Origin: Methanococcoides seepicolus
GTDB lineage: Archaea; Halobacteriota; Methanosarcinia; Methanosarcinales; Methanosarcinaceae
Reading direction: 5' to 3'
DNA: 64,000 bases
NCBI RefSeq assembly: GCF_023684405.1
Contig: NZ_JAGSOI010000003.1
Location: 1-64,000, forward strand
Position numbers and translations under genes: made by a program. This document shows, in pieces, positions 53,430-63,095 of this stretch. The notes below the pieces were generated by a model. It was not told where the DNA came from. It did not search any database and saw only the letters and a program-made list of their open reading frames with translations. Numbering within the stretch: the first letter of the stretch is position 1; every line of letters starts with the position of its first letter.

Positions 53430-54170
53430 ATGACCAAAGATATGGCCAATGAAAATATTCGTCAGCGTCTAGCTGAAAAAATGGCAGGCGAGATCACTTT
53501 ATCCGAGAAACCCGGTGAGGCGCTGAAAAAATGGAGACTTAACTTCGACATTGCCCAGACTGATCTTTCGGGCTATCTAAAAGTATCTCCTTCTGTCATC
53601 AGTGATTATGAAAGTGGACGGCGAAAGTCTCCAGGAACTCTCATTGTCAGCAAGATAGTCGATGCTCTTTTGGAGATCGATACTTCAAAGGGCGGACAGA
53701 AAATACACAGCTACGAAGGCATGCTTTATGCCAATCCGGGAGCTAAGGCGGTGTATGCGACCTATGAATATACATATCCTATGCAGCTCGCCAAACTTGC
53801 AACCCTGATCGAAGCGGATGTTGTGAACAAGGGTGTGGAAAAACCTCTTTACGGTTTTACGGTTGTGGATAGTAAGAAGGCCATCCTTGAGCTTTCTTCC
53901 CATGAGTTCCAGAAACTCTATGGGTGGAGTACCGAACGTGCATTGATATTCACCAAGGTATCCACAGGAAAATCACCACTGGTGGCTATTCGCGTGACCA
54001 ATCTGAAACCGGGAGCGGTTGTCATCCATGGGATTCGTGGCAACCAGGTCGATCCGATGGCAAAGAAGATGGCAGAGATCGACAGGATACCACTTCTCGC
54101 AACAACGATGGACATTGATGAACTGGTCGAAGTGCTGAAAAAGTACAGCCAGTATCATGTGATCGAATAA
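53430..54170 (+). CDS. XRE-family transcriptional regulator leading the mevalonate operon
   Basis: A 246-residue DNA-binding protein. The HTH lies at about 29-90, with AQTDLSGYLKVSPSVISDYESGRRKSPG as core (read as DLSGYLKVSPSVISDYESGR). The C-terminal domain (100-246) is conserved-looking with IHGIRGNQVDPMAKKMA and could bind a metabolite of isoprenoid synthesis. No ribosome site is seen and the TATA-like box lies about 27 bases before ATG 53430, so a leaderless transcript is likely. It is 56 bases ahead of HMG-CoA synthase. Confidence 0.9.
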   Translation: MTKDMANENIRQRLAEKMAGEITLSEKPGEALKKWRLNFDIAQTDLSGYLKVSPSVISDYESGRRKSPGTLIVSKIVDALLEIDTSKGGQKIHSYEGMLYANPGAKAVYATYEYTYPMQLAKLATLIEADVVNKGVEKPLYGFTVVDSKKAILELSSHEFQKLYGWSTERALIFTKVSTGKSPLVAIRVTNLKPGAVVIHGIRGNQVDPMAKKMAEIDRIPLLATTMDIDELVEVLKKYSQYHVIE

Positions 54171-54226
54171 TGATCGCTTTGTGATCGATTTTGAAAAACT
54201 TGAACATATAAACAGGTGAATGATTA

Positions 54227-55276
54227 ATGAGTGTAGGAATTGTTTCTTACGGTGCTTATATCCCCAAATTCAGGATAAAAGTAGAAGATATTGCCCGCGT
54301 ATGGGGAGATGATGCGGATATTCTCAGTGCAGGTCTGATGGTATATGAAAAATCAGTTCCTGACCTTGATGAGGATACTGCGACCATTGCAGTGGAAGCT
54401 GCAAGGTCTGCGGTTTCACGCCATAATATAGATGCTAAGCGTATAGGGGCTGTTTATACGGGTTCTGAAAGTCATCCGTATGCTGTAAAACCCACCAGTA
54501 CGATCGTTGCTGAAGCTATTGAAGCAACTCCTGTATTGACCGCTGCAGATTTCGAGTTTGCATGTAAGGCAGGTACTGCTGCTATGCAGGCATGTATGGG
54601 ATTGGTTGGCAGCAAAATGGTTGATCTTGGAATGGCCATTGGTGCCGATGTATCCCAAGGTGCTCCGGGGGATGCACTGGAATATACTGCAGCTGCAGGT
54701 GGGGTGTCCTATATCATCGGTAACAAGGAATCTGAGATGATCGCAGTTATCGAAGACACATTCTCATTTACTACCGACACTCCTGATTTCTGGAGACGTG
54801 AAGGTATGCCATATCCGGAACACGGCGGCAGGTTCACAGGCGAGCCCGGTTATTTCAAGCATGTGACCGGTGCTGCAAAGGGTCTGATGGAAAAGATGGG
54901 TACAAAACCTTCTGATTATGACTATGCTGTTTTCCACCAGCCAAATGGAAAGTTCCCTTCAAGAGTGGCAAAGATGCTGGGATTCACTAAAGAACAGATC
55001 AAGCCCGGTCTGGTTGTTCCAAGACTTGGTAATACATATTCCGGTTCATGCATGATGGGTATTGCCGCAACACTCGACCAGGCAAAACCAGGTGACAGGA
55101 TATTTGCAACGGCATTCGGTTCCGGTGCAGGCGGAGATGCGTTCAGTTTCAGAGTGACCGATAAGATAGATGAGGTCCGTGATGCTGCGCCAAAGGTTGA
55201 AGATCTTTTGAAAGATCCTGTCTATATGGATTATGCAATGTATGCCAAACACAAAGGTAAGATAAGGCTTGCATGA
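54227..55276 (+). CDS. Archaeal hydroxymethylglutaryl-CoA synthase
   Basis: Condenses acetoacetyl-CoA with acetyl-CoA to HMG-CoA, the second step of the mevalonate route to archaeal membrane lipids. The nucleophile is Cys113 in [10 protein letters not shown], with Glu81 in [11 protein letters not shown] and His in [11 protein letters not shown]. 349 residues, typical archaeal length. ATG 54227 has AGGTGAATGATTA ahead. It overlaps the frame of the thiolase gene at the 3' end; thiolase, synthase and DUF35 proteins form a stable complex in methanogens. Confidence 0.95.
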   Translation: MSVGIVSYGAYIPKFRIKVEDIARVWGDDADILSAGLMVYEKSVPDLDEDTATIAVEAARSAVSRHNIDAKRIGAVYTGSESHPYAVKPTSTIVAEAIEATPVLTAADFEFACKAGTAAMQACMGLVGSKMVDLGMAIGADVSQGAPGDALEYTAAAGGVSYIIGNKESEMIAVIEDTFSFTTDTPDFWRREGMPYPEHGGRFTGEPGYFKHVTGAAKGLMEKMGTKPSDYDYAVFHQPNGKFPSRVAKMLGFTKEQIKPGLVVPRLGNTYSGSCMMGIAATLDQAKPGDRIFATAFGSGAGGDAFSFRVTDKIDEVRDAAPKVEDLLKDPVYMDYAMYAKHKGKIRLA

Positions 55277-55286
55277 GGGTGTTGAT

Positions 55287-56459
55287 ATGAGAGACGTAGC
55301 AATTATTGGTGTTAAGAACACAAATTTCGGTGAGATGTGGGATAGATCCTTCAGGGACATCGTTGTCGAAGCAGGTGTCGGAGCTATTGAGGATTCCGGT
55401 ATATCCGGTGAGAAACTGGACGGCATGTACGTTGGTAACATGAGCGGAGGGCAGTTTGTAGAACAGGAGCATATTGGGGCTCTTATAGCTGATTATTCCG
55501 GTCTTTCCTTAGACCTTCACATTCCATCCACACGTGTCGAGGCAGCATGTGCTTCAGGCGGTCTTGCGTTCAGGCAGGCTGTAATGGCAGTAGCTTCCGG
55601 TCACGAGGACCTTGTGATGGCAGCGGGTGTGGAGAAGATGACCGATGTTTCATCAACGGCAGCTTCAGCAGCACTGGCGGCAGCAGCAGACCGCGAATGG
55701 GAAGGCATCATGGGTGCGACATTCCCCGGTCTTTATGCAATGATAGCAAAGATGCACATGCATCAGTATGGTACCACAAGCGAACAGCTCGCGGCAGTTG
55801 CTGTGAAGAACCACAAGAATGGATCAATGAACCCGATAGCACAGTACAAGAATCTTATCACTGTAGATAATGTACTTAACTCCATTATGGTAGCTGACCC
55901 ATTGCACATATTCGATTGTTCACCTATCACAGATGGTGCATCAGCGTTGGTACTTGCTCCTGCGGATATTGCACACGAGTACACTGACACTCCCATCTAT
56001 GTGAAAGCGACAGCACAGGCAAGCGATACAATTGCTTTGCATGACCGCCGTGATATCGCAACACTGGATGCATCCGTAGCAGCAGGAAAGCGTGCTTATG
56101 AGATGGCGAAGATGACCCCTGCGGACATTGATCTTGTGGAAGTTCACGACTGTTTCACAATTGCAGAGATTTGTGCCATCGAGGATCTTGGCTTTGTAAA
56201 GAAAGGTCTGGGTGGTAAGATGACCGAAGATGGTGAGACTGCTATTGGCGGAAAGATCCCTGTGAACACCTCAGGTGGTCTGAAAGCATGTGGTCATCCG
56301 GTCGGTGCTACTGGTATCAAACAGCTCGTAGAGGTCACTCAGCAACTTCGTGGAGATTCAGGTCCTCGTCAGGTCGATGGCGCAGAGGTCGGAATGACCC
56401 ATAATGTCGGAGGGTCCGGCGCGACAGCAGTTGTAAACATCTTAGCGAGGAAGAGGTGA
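55287..56459 (+). CDS. Acetyl-CoA acetyltransferase (archaeal thiolase)
   Basis: Makes acetoacetyl-CoA from two acetyl-CoA. The nucleophile is Cys88 in [10 protein letters not shown], with His in [11 protein letters not shown] and the CGHPVGATG loop. 390 residues from ATG 55287, chosen because GAGGGTGTTGAT precedes it; the earlier TTG at 55269 is not needed. It belongs with HMG-CoA synthase upstream and DUF35 downstream. Confidence 0.95.
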   Translation: MRDVAIIGVKNTNFGEMWDRSFRDIVVEAGVGAIEDSGISGEKLDGMYVGNMSGGQFVEQEHIGALIADYSGLSLDLHIPSTRVEAACASGGLAFRQAVMAVASGHEDLVMAAGVEKMTDVSSTAASAALAAAADREWEGIMGATFPGLYAMIAKMHMHQYGTTSEQLAAVAVKNHKNGSMNPIAQYKNLITVDNVLNSIMVADPLHIFDCSPITDGASALVLAPADIAHEYTDTPIYVKATAQASDTIALHDRRDIATLDASVAAGKRAYEMAKMTPADIDLVEVHDCFTIAEICAIEDLGFVKKGLGGKMTEDGETAIGGKIPVNTSGGLKACGHPVGATGIKQLVEVTQQLRGDSGPRQVDGAEVGMTHNVGGSGATAVVNILARKR

Positions 56460-56465
56460 TTAAGA

Positions 56466-56867
56466 ATGTCTGTAGCAAGATTTTGGAGAAAGCAGATCAA
56501 CCGGTATAATATTGTGGGAACACACTGCAAGACCTGTGATACGCACTACTATCCGCCACGCAACGTTTGCCCGAAATGCAGGCGTGATGGCGATATCGAG
56601 TCCTACAAGTTCGCTGGTCCGGGCGAGGTCGTGACTTATACTATAATCCACACCGCAGCGGAAGGATTTGAAATGCAGGCACCGTATGCGCTTGCCATTA
56701 TCGAACTGGATGAAGGTCCAAGGTTCACCAGTCAGGTGGTTTGTGATCCAGTGGAAGTTTCCATTGGTCTGAGGGTCAAGCCTGTGTTCAGAAAGCTCGG
56801 CGAGAGCGGTGACAAAGGTATGATCTATTACGGAACGAAGTACGTGCCGGATAATGATCGAAATTGA
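56466..56867 (+). CDS. DUF35 zinc-ribbon/OB-fold bridging subunit of the thiolase/HMGCS complex
   Basis: A 133-residue DUF35 protein: rubredoxin-like zinc ribbon with Cys21, Cys24, Cys35, Cys38, then an OB fold (VVTYTIIHTAAEGFEM, FTSQVVCDP). In methanogens this protein bridges thiolase and HMG-CoA synthase and channels CoA. ATG 56466 has GAGGTGATTAAGA ahead, overlapping the thiolase stop. The next gene overlaps its end by 14 bases. Confidence 0.93.
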   Translation: MSVARFWRKQINRYNIVGTHCKTCDTHYYPPRNVCPKCRRDGDIESYKFAGPGEVVTYTIIHTAAEGFEMQAPYALAIIELDEGPRFTSQVVCDPVEVSIGLRVKPVFRKLGESGDKGMIYYGTKYVPDNDRN

Positions 56868-57369
56868 AGTAAAAGTGCGTGCCGAACACGCTCCTGTAAA
56901 GGACAGGGTCATAAAGCTCGGTGCGCAAAAAGTTCGTACGGAAGATCACGTTGATGTGTACTACAATTCACCTCATCGTGATTTTGCCAAAACGGACGAA
57001 GCATTGAGGTTGCGTAGTGTCGATGGTGGCACACGAATGACCTATAAGGGTAAGAAACTCGATGAGGTTTCCAAGACGCGGGAGGAATTTGAGACTCCTG
57101 TGGATGGTGTGGCCGCCCGGGGCATCCTCAATGCACTTGGTTTTTTTAAGTCAGGTGTCGTGAAAAAGACGCGTGATATCTACAAATACGACGACATAAC
57201 TATCTGTTTTGATAATGTCGAAGGTCTCGGCGAGTTCGTGGAAGTTGAACTTGTTGCGGATTCGGATGTCCAAGGCCATAGGGAAAAGCTCTTCGGCTTC
57301 CTTGAGATGATCGGGTCAAAAAAAGAAGATTCCATCAGGACATCTTACCTTGAGATGCTGATGGATTGA
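56854..57369 (+). CDS. CYTH-domain protein (class IV adenylate cyclase / triphosphatase)
   Basis: A 171-residue CYTH protein. The opening EIEVKV matches the family's ExExK signature, followed by YYNSPHRDF, EALRLRS, and the arginines and lysines of RMTYKGKKLDE. Members hydrolyse thiamine triphosphate or polyphosphate or make cAMP; which applies here is unknown. It overlaps the DUF35 gene by 14 bases and ends the mevalonate operon. That placement is odd, and it may be only cotranscribed. Confidence 0.9.
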   Translation: MIEIEVKVRAEHAPVKDRVIKLGAQKVRTEDHVDVYYNSPHRDFAKTDEALRLRSVDGGTRMTYKGKKLDEVSKTREEFETPVDGVAARGILNALGFFKSGVVKKTRDIYKYDDITICFDNVEGLGEFVEVELVADSDVQGHREKLFGFLEMIGSKKEDSIRTSYLEMLMD

Positions 57370-57382
57370 GTTCATTTTGTTA

Positions 57383-57404
57383 AGGGGGAAGTCCCCCTCA
57401 TTTT
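57383..57404 (+). terminator. Intrinsic terminator of the mevalonate operon
   Basis: AGGGGGA-AG-TCCCCCT hairpin followed directly by CATTTTTTC, 14 bases after the CYTH stop; convergent with metG. Confidence 0.85.
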
Positions 57405-57405
57405 T

Positions 57406-59460
57406 TCAGTGTATGCAGGTTCCTGGATTTGTTTCCTTTTCCGGCTGTAAAAGGATGGCGTTATCAGCAGCATCCACTCCTGCGAGTACCATTCCGTTGG
57501 ATTCGACACCACAAAGTTTTGCAGGTGCAAGGTTTGTGAGGACAGCGACCTGTTTTCCTATAAGCTGTTCAGGCTCATGTGATTCTTTTAAGCCTGCAAC
57601 TATCTGGCGTGTTTCCTCTTCCCCAAGGTCCACCTGAAGTTTTAGTAATTTCTTTGATTTTTTGATAGCTTCAGCGGATACGATGGTTCCAATGCGTATA
57701 TCCATTTTTGAGAAATCGTCGAATGTGATCAAATCTTTCATCTCCTCTATTTCTTTTACTTCTTCTACTTCTTCTGTGCCACTTTCCTTTGCAATTGCTT
57801 CCTTTACCCTTGCAGCAGATATGGTTTCCATCTCTTCGGTCTTCTCATCTTCTATCTTCTCAAAGAGTATGGATGGTTTTTCAAGTGTGGTTCCACTCTT
57901 TACGAGTTCAGTGGCTTCCATATAATTTGTTTCATGGACGTCTGTTTCCATGCCTATCTGTTTCCATGCCTCTTCCATCTTTTCCGGAAGTATGGGTTCA
58001 AAGAGCAGACAGAGTGCTTTTGTGATCTGGGCGCAGTTCTTGACAACTTCTCCACATGCTTCCTTGTTCTCTTTTATGAGCTTCCATGGTTCATTCGACT
58101 GGAAATATGTGTTTCCATATGAAGCAAGTGCCATTACAGTGTCCGCATATTTCTTGAACTCGTAGTTCTCCATGGCCTCTTTTGCATTTTCAATGGTTGT
58201 GTTGATCTCGTCAAGGATGTCCTGCTTTACCTCTCCTTCCGGTATCTCTCCGAAGTTCTTATGTGTGAACAGCAATGTCCTGTACAGGAAGTTTCCGAAA
58301 ACACCTACGAGTTCGGTGTTGACCTTATCCTGGAACACTTTCCATGAGAAATTGAGCTCCTTTGTATGTGAGGTATAACTTGCAAGATAGTAGCGTAGCA
58401 GGTCCTGGTGGAATCCGTGGTCAAGGTAATCCTCGTCCACCCAGACAACATATCCGCGGCTCTTGGAGAATGTCCTGTCCTCGATCTTTACCATTCCTGA
58501 AGCGACGACCGCATCCGGCTGATTGTATCCGGCACCTTTGAGCATTGCAGGCCAGAATATGCAGTGGTGGTAGATGATATCCCCTCCTATGAAGTGGATT
58601 ATACTTCCGTCATCTTTCCAGAACTTCTCCCAGCTCTCATTATTTGCTTCTGCCCATTCTTCTGTGAATGCGATGTATCCGATAGGTGCATCCACCCAAA
58701 CGTATACCACAAGGTCCTCATGTCCCGGGAACTTGATTCCCCAATCGAGACTCCTTGTGATGCACCAGTCTGTAAGTTCCTGATTTACCCAGCCGAGGGC
58801 ATAATTTCTTGCATTGAGGGTTCCGCCAAGCCCTTCAAGATGTTCCAAAAGGAAATCCTTGAACTGTGAAAGCTTGAAGAAGAAATGCTCTTGTTGTTTA
58901 TATTCAGCAGGTCCGTTGCATGTGGTACAGGTGGGATGTTCAAGTTCTCCCGGTTCAAGATGTTTTCCACACCCCTGGTCGCATTCGTCTCCTCTTGCTT
59001 CTTTTTTGCAGTGAGGGCATGTTCCCTTTACGTACCTGTCCGGAAGGGAACGGTCGCAGGAAGGGCAGTATGCTATCTCGATGGTCTTTGGGTAAACATA
59101 ACCGTTCTCTATGAGTTTGCTTACTATTTCGGTTGTACGGTTATGGTTGGTGGGGTCATCTGTGGTGCCGAATGCATCGAACATAACTCCCATTTTCTTG
59201 AAGGTCTCATCGAAGTGTTTGTGATATACCTTTATGATCTCGGTAGGCGTCGTTTTAAGTTCCTCTGCATTGAACACTATGGGAGTTCCGTGTGTATCGG
59301 AACCACAAACGAATGTGACTTCCTGTCCTGTCTTTTTTAAGGACCTTGTGAATATGTCTGCGGGAACATATGTGCGTAAATGACCTACATGCGCCTTTCC
59401 ATTGGCATAAGGCAGTCCGCATGTGACAAGAACTGGTTTCTCTGATGGGAATTTGGACAT
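57406..59460 (-). CDS. metG: Methionyl-tRNA synthetase with C-terminal tRNA-binding domain
   Basis: Charges tRNA-Met. The HIGH-type site is HVGH (24-27), the zinc knuckle cysteines are in CPSCDRSLP and GTCPHCKK plus CDQGCG and CTTCNG, and the KMSKS counterpart is TFSKSRG. An EMAP-like OB-fold domain ends the protein ([20 protein letters not shown]). A glutamate-rich linker ([12 protein letters not shown]) joins it. ATG 59460 has TGGAGACCAATA ahead. 684 residues, full length. Confidence 0.97.
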   Translation of the reverse strand: MSKFPSEKPVLVTCGLPYANGKAHVGHLRTYVPADIFTRSLKKTGQEVTFVCGSDTHGTPIVFNAEELKTTPTEIIKVYHKHFDETFKKMGVMFDAFGTTDDPTNHNRTTEIVSKLIENGYVYPKTIEIAYCPSCDRSLPDRYVKGTCPHCKKEARGDECDQGCGKHLEPGELEHPTCTTCNGPAEYKQQEHFFFKLSQFKDFLLEHLEGLGGTLNARNYALGWVNQELTDWCITRSLDWGIKFPGHEDLVVYVWVDAPIGYIAFTEEWAEANNESWEKFWKDDGSIIHFIGGDIIYHHCIFWPAMLKGAGYNQPDAVVASGMVKIEDRTFSKSRGYVVWVDEDYLDHGFHQDLLRYYLASYTSHTKELNFSWKVFQDKVNTELVGVFGNFLYRTLLFTHKNFGEIPEGEVKQDILDEINTTIENAKEAMENYEFKKYADTVMALASYGNTYFQSNEPWKLIKENKEACGEVVKNCAQITKALCLLFEPILPEKMEEAWKQIGMETDVHETNYMEATELVKSGTTLEKPSILFEKIEDEKTEEMETISAARVKEAIAKESGTEEVEEVKEIEEMKDLITFDDFSKMDIRIGTIVSAEAIKKSKKLLKLQVDLGEEETRQIVAGLKESHEPEQLIGKQVAVLTNLAPAKLCGVESNGMVLAGVDAADNAILLQPEKETNPGTCIH

Positions 59461-59592
59461 TATTGGTCTCCATGATCATTAGTTTTCTTTTGCATAGTGT
59501 GCAATCATAAAATATATTTCGCTTATATGTGTCCATAAGAGAAGCTTTTTGAATGGTCAGGTACAATTTACAATATATATTAGGGGTGTTAG

Positions 59593-60825
59593 ATGACCTA
59601 TAACACAGATCCAGAAAATGAGAATGAGGATAACGATGAGCTTATGGAAGAGCTCCTTGAAGAATCCGTATTGGGAGCTCCCGATCTTGGTGCATTGGAA
59701 TATTCGCCGGAGCCTGAATATACGGAGGTACTGGACAATGTTCATGAGCAAGGGGGCTCAGTGGATAATGTTGTTGTGGATACTTCCGAACCCTCGGATG
59801 CTGGTACTGTGAAGAAGGTCCCTTACGTTGATATGGGGGATAAAAGGGTTCCATATGGAAATGAACCGATTTCATCCAGGGAACCGCCCCAGTACGCAAC
59901 TCCTGAAAAGAAGGACCGCAAATGGCAATATATTGCGGTCATCTCAGTACTGATGTTAATTATAGGCGGCAGTTTCGCAGTTATCTATCTGTCATTCGGC
60001 GGGGACCTCTATACTACCGATGAGCGGGTCGCAGTTATCTATGTGCAGGGTTTCATGCTGACAGGAAACCTCCCCTCTGGCTTTGGTTATGCTACTTCTG
60101 AAGATGTCTGTAACAGTCTGCGTAAAGCAACCGAGGACGATAGTGTAAAAGCCATTGTACTTAGAGTAAATAGCGGTGGTGGATCTCCTGTGGCCGCAGA
60201 AGAGATAGTCACTGAGATCAAGAGAGTACAGGATATGGGTATCCCTGTGGTCATCTCCATGGGTGACGTGGCGGCGAGTGCTGCATATTATATCTCTGCA
60301 CCTGCGGATCTCATTGTTGCAAATCCTTCCACGACCACTGGAAGTATCGGTGTCATCAGTGTCTACACAAATAGGTCTGCGTACTACGATGACGAAGGTA
60401 TTGAGTTCTATGTCTCCAAATCGGGTTCATTCAAGGACGTGGGTGGCGATTGGAGGGGACTTACTCCTGAGGAGAAAGAATATGTGGATAATGTTGTGCT
60501 TGACGTCTATGACCTGTTCATTACCAGTGTTGCGGAAAACCGTAATATGACAAAGGGTGAAGTGAAAGATATTGCAGATGGTCGTATCTACATTGGTAAG
60601 GAAGCACAGAAGCTCGGGCTTGTGGACGAGCTTGGTAATTTCTATGATGCTATTGATGCAGCGGCTGAACTTGGTGGTATGGAAGGCGAACCTTCGGTGT
60701 ATTACATTAACAAACCATCTCTTTCAAGTATCCTGTTCGGTTCAGAAGAAACGATGTCTCCTCAGAATGCAGAGCGTCTGGCAAGCTATTATACTGAAAG
60801 TCCGGTGGGATATTTGATCGAATGA
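59593..60825 (+). CDS. sppA: Signal peptide peptidase SppA-like serine protease (S49)
   Basis: A 410-residue membrane-bound S49 protease. The acidic, probably disordered N-terminal 110 residues precede one membrane helix (about 115-135), and the protease domain lies outside. The Ser-Lys dyad is Ser229 in GDVAASAAYY and Lys281 in SGSFKDVG, which fits family spacing of about 52. It degrades released signal peptides or tail fragments. ATG 59593 has GGGGTGTTAG ahead. Divergent from metG. Confidence 0.94.
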   Translation: MTYNTDPENENEDNDELMEELLEESVLGAPDLGALEYSPEPEYTEVLDNVHEQGGSVDNVVVDTSEPSDAGTVKKVPYVDMGDKRVPYGNEPISSREPPQYATPEKKDRKWQYIAVISVLMLIIGGSFAVIYLSFGGDLYTTDERVAVIYVQGFMLTGNLPSGFGYATSEDVCNSLRKATEDDSVKAIVLRVNSGGGSPVAAEEIVTEIKRVQDMGIPVVISMGDVAASAAYYISAPADLIVANPSTTTGSIGVISVYTNRSAYYDDEGIEFYVSKSGSFKDVGGDWRGLTPEEKEYVDNVVLDVYDLFITSVAENRNMTKGEVKDIADGRIYIGKEAQKLGLVDELGNFYDAIDAAAELGGMEGEPSVYYINKPSLSSILFGSEETMSPQNAERLASYYTESPVGYLIE

Positions 60826-60851
60826 TGTAAGTTCATCTCTGGGGGATATGG

Positions 60852-61385
60852 ATGTTGGAAGGTGCTCAGTTCGGAACGTTCCTTTTTGGTGCGTTTGGTG
60901 CTCTATTGCTGGTTTATATATCCAAGGATGTGGCCATTCCTGAATTCCGTCCTCTTTATGATATTTCTGATATGCAAAGAGAAGCTCGCAGACATCGCAA
61001 GCATATAGAGAAAACCGAGTCGGACCTAGATTCTTTGCAGGATCGTTTGAAGGCTGCTTCGATATCCGATGATGCACAGGTCCTATCTCGTGTGTTGGAA
61101 AGTTATCTGACGGAAGTGGAAGCTGAAAGGGCCCGTTTGCATGTTCTGGAAAAAGAGATAAAGAATGGTCAGCTTCTCTCTCGCGGGCTAGGATTCTTCT
61201 TTTATATCGTTCTGGGTGGCGTATTTGGAACCCTTCTTTCCGGTCAGGTGGATATTATGTTCATTTCTGAGGGCGTGTCCAATTTTCTAGAGTCATTTGT
61301 TATTGGTGCCACCTGGACAAGTTATCTTTCTTCTATAGGTATCCGTTCTACTCAAAAGAGAGTAGGTGGACAAGCTAAGGGATGA
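60852..61385 (+). CDS. Membrane protein with central coiled coil, unknown
   Basis: A 177-residue protein: one N-terminal helix (6-20), a long charged coiled coil (about 40-100, REARRHRKHIEKTESDLDSL, RARLHVLEKEIKN), then two membrane helices (110-127, 138-158). I do not recognise it. ATG 60852 has GGGGGATATGG ahead. It overlaps the next small gene by 20 bases and follows sppA by 26 bases; all three may be one unit in membrane protein quality control, which is inference. Confidence 0.8.
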   Translation: MLEGAQFGTFLFGAFGALLLVYISKDVAIPEFRPLYDISDMQREARRHRKHIEKTESDLDSLQDRLKAASISDDAQVLSRVLESYLTEVEAERARLHVLEKEIKNGQLLSRGLGFFFYIVLGGVFGTLLSGQVDIMFISEGVSNFLESFVIGATWTSYLSSIGIRSTQKRVGGQAKG

Positions 61386-61608
61386 GTTCTCACGTGATAT
61401 GGAACGATATAGGAAAGACCTTAAGGAACAGATATTTGAGACCGCGAACAGGGTGAATGCTGATGTGGATAAGGAAAAAGAAGGCTCGAGCTATGAGCTC
61501 CTTTGGTCTGCAGTTTCAGAAAAGCTTGATGATACCGGGCTTAAGTTTGTTGATGAACTGGATGAAACAAAACGTGTTATTGATAATGATGTAAAAGGTC
61601 TCCTTTGA
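61366..61608 (+). CDS. Small charged helical protein, unknown
   Basis: An 80-residue charged, cysteine-free protein that is almost wholly helical (MDKLRDEFSRDMERYRKDL, then LLWSAVSEKLDDTGLKF). The start is GTG 61366, within the preceding gene, with only a weak AAGAGAGTAG ahead. Overlap of 20 bases with the upstream gene suggests coupled translation. No family is recognised. Confidence 0.7.
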   Translation: MDKLRDEFSRDMERYRKDLKEQIFETANRVNADVDKEKEGSSYELLWSAVSEKLDDTGLKFVDELDETKRVIDNDVKGLL

Positions 61609-61622
61609 GACCTTTGACCCTT

Positions 61623-62549
61623 TCAGCCCATTTTTGTAAATTCCCATCCGAGGTGCTCTTTGATGATGGTGTAGGCCATCTGTGGCGGGAATGCACCTAC
61701 CTCTGTTATTATCATGTCAATATACTCTGCAGGGGTTATGTCGAATGCAGGATTTTTGACCTTCACATTTGGCATTCCTGCAAGAACCTCGGTGTCGATG
61801 ACCTCTTCCGGTGACCTTTCCTCAATATCGATAAGATCTCCATGAATGGTCTTCGGGCTGAACTTGAAAGTCTCTGCCGCGCATAAGAGGTTCTTCCTTG
61901 CTTCATTTGCGGCAAGTGCAAGCTGGGATGTACCCACTTTGTTCACAAGTGCGCCGTTGATGGTTATTGCATCCGCACCTACTATTACGGTGTCAACATC
62001 CTTCATACAATATCTTACTGCGGAATCCACGATCAGCGTGGTTGGGATGCCATGATCGTTAAGTTCCTTTATGGTAATGAGTCCCTGCCTTCTTGGTCTT
62101 GATTCGGTGGCAATGACTGATATGTCTTTACCCTGTTCAAAAGCGGTTGTTATGACCGAAAGGGCAGCATGGGAATTGCAGTGTGTCATTATGACATCGC
62201 CGTCGCGTATCCTCTTTGCACCGATCTCCCCCATCTTCTCAAGGGCCTGGCCTGCCTGTTCCAGGAACTTGTCAGCGTTACGGAGGATCTCTTCCCTTGC
62301 TTCCGAGACTTCTGTTGCAGTGTGGCGCTTTGTAAGCTGGACTGCATTCGGGAGGGATACTGCTGTGGGTCTGGTCTGGATAAGTATACTGGCAGCTTCA
62401 TCGACTTTTTTATTAAAGTCCTTGATGTTCGTCACCTTTATGTTGAGCACATAATCACGAAGTGCTGCAGATGCTGCTTCAGCTATCCTTCCGGCTCCCC
62501 TTATTTCCATCGTTCGGATATTTTCCGCGGTATCAAGTAATTGCTGCAT
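61623..62549 (-). CDS. Ribose-1,5-bisphosphate isomerase (eIF2B-alpha-like)
   Basis: A 308-residue eIF2B-like isomerase predicted to turn ribose 1,5-bisphosphate into ribulose 1,5-bisphosphate for type III RuBisCO in the archaeal AMP pathway. Family signatures are EIRGAGRIAEAAS (about 14-26), SHAALSVITTA, TESRPRRQG, and VGADAITINGALVNKVGTS near the active-site Asp. ATG 62549 is chosen because the extended frame to 62654 overlaps the next gene without homology; no ribosome site, likely leaderless. No RuBisCO gene is in the window. Confidence 0.9.
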   Translation of the reverse strand: MQQLLDTAENIRTMEIRGAGRIAEAASAALRDYVLNIKVTNIKDFNKKVDEAASILIQTRPTAVSLPNAVQLTKRHTATEVSEAREEILRNADKFLEQAGQALEKMGEIGAKRIRDGDVIMTHCNSHAALSVITTAFEQGKDISVIATESRPRRQGLITIKELNDHGIPTTLIVDSAVRYCMKDVDTVIVGADAITINGALVNKVGTSQLALAANEARKNLLCAAETFKFSPKTIHGDLIDIEERSPEEVIDTEVLAGMPNVKVKNPAFDITPAEYIDMIITEVGAFPPQMAYTIIKEHLGWEFTKMG

Positions 62550-62589
62550 ATCAATATATTTGAAGTGAATGCATTTATATGTATTCGCT

Positions 62590-62955
62590 TTATGCAACTT
62601 CCGATGCTTGTATACGTTTTCCGATGTAGTAGGGGATTCCCAGTAACAATGCATAGTATATCCATACCGAGAGATATGAATAGTAGTCCTTGTCGTATAT
62701 CGTCAGGTACATCGCAAGGTCAAGTGCCAGATTCGTCATAAGAAATGTGATGCCAAGCAATTTTGCTTCTTCAGCTTTGTCTTTTGTATCCTTGAGATAT
62801 GCCTTTGTGAAATATATTGCAAGAATGGGCAGAACAACGAATAACAGTAAAGTTATCGCAGGCATTTTTGAGATGTATTCTATTGACGGGATCGCTGAAA
62901 GCGCAGGTGTACTGAATACTATACACCCCCAGATAAAACCGATTATCCAGATCAT
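62590..62955 (-). CDS. Small four-helix membrane protein, unknown
   Basis: A 121-residue hydrophobic protein with four predicted membrane helices (about 2-20, 28-48, 63-82, 92-110) and a basic C-terminal YIGKRIQASEVA. I do not recognise a family. ATG 62955 has no ribosome site. It lies upstream of the ribose-1,5-bisphosphate isomerase gene on the same strand, 40 bases ahead, and may share a promoter, divergent from the aldehyde dehydrogenase gene. Confidence 0.72.
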   Translation of the reverse strand: MIWIIGFIWGCIVFSTPALSAIPSIEYISKMPAITLLLFVVLPILAIYFTKAYLKDTKDKAEEAKLLGITFLMTNLALDLAMYLTIYDKDYYSYLSVWIYYALLLGIPYYIGKRIQASEVA

Positions 62956-63095
62956 TAATGACTATCTAGTTGCGGAAAGTGGCCTATATGGAATATTAAT
63001 CAACTACGTACCTCCGCCCTCTAATCAGTAATCTCATATTTAAATGTTAGCTTCCATCCCACTTATTTAAATCAAATCAGAATTAATTACCCTCC

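Noticed and set aside
62549-62654. N-terminal extension of the ribose-1,5-bisphosphate isomerase
   Set aside because: It overlaps the 121-aa membrane protein gene and carries no family sequence; the conserved start is at 62549.
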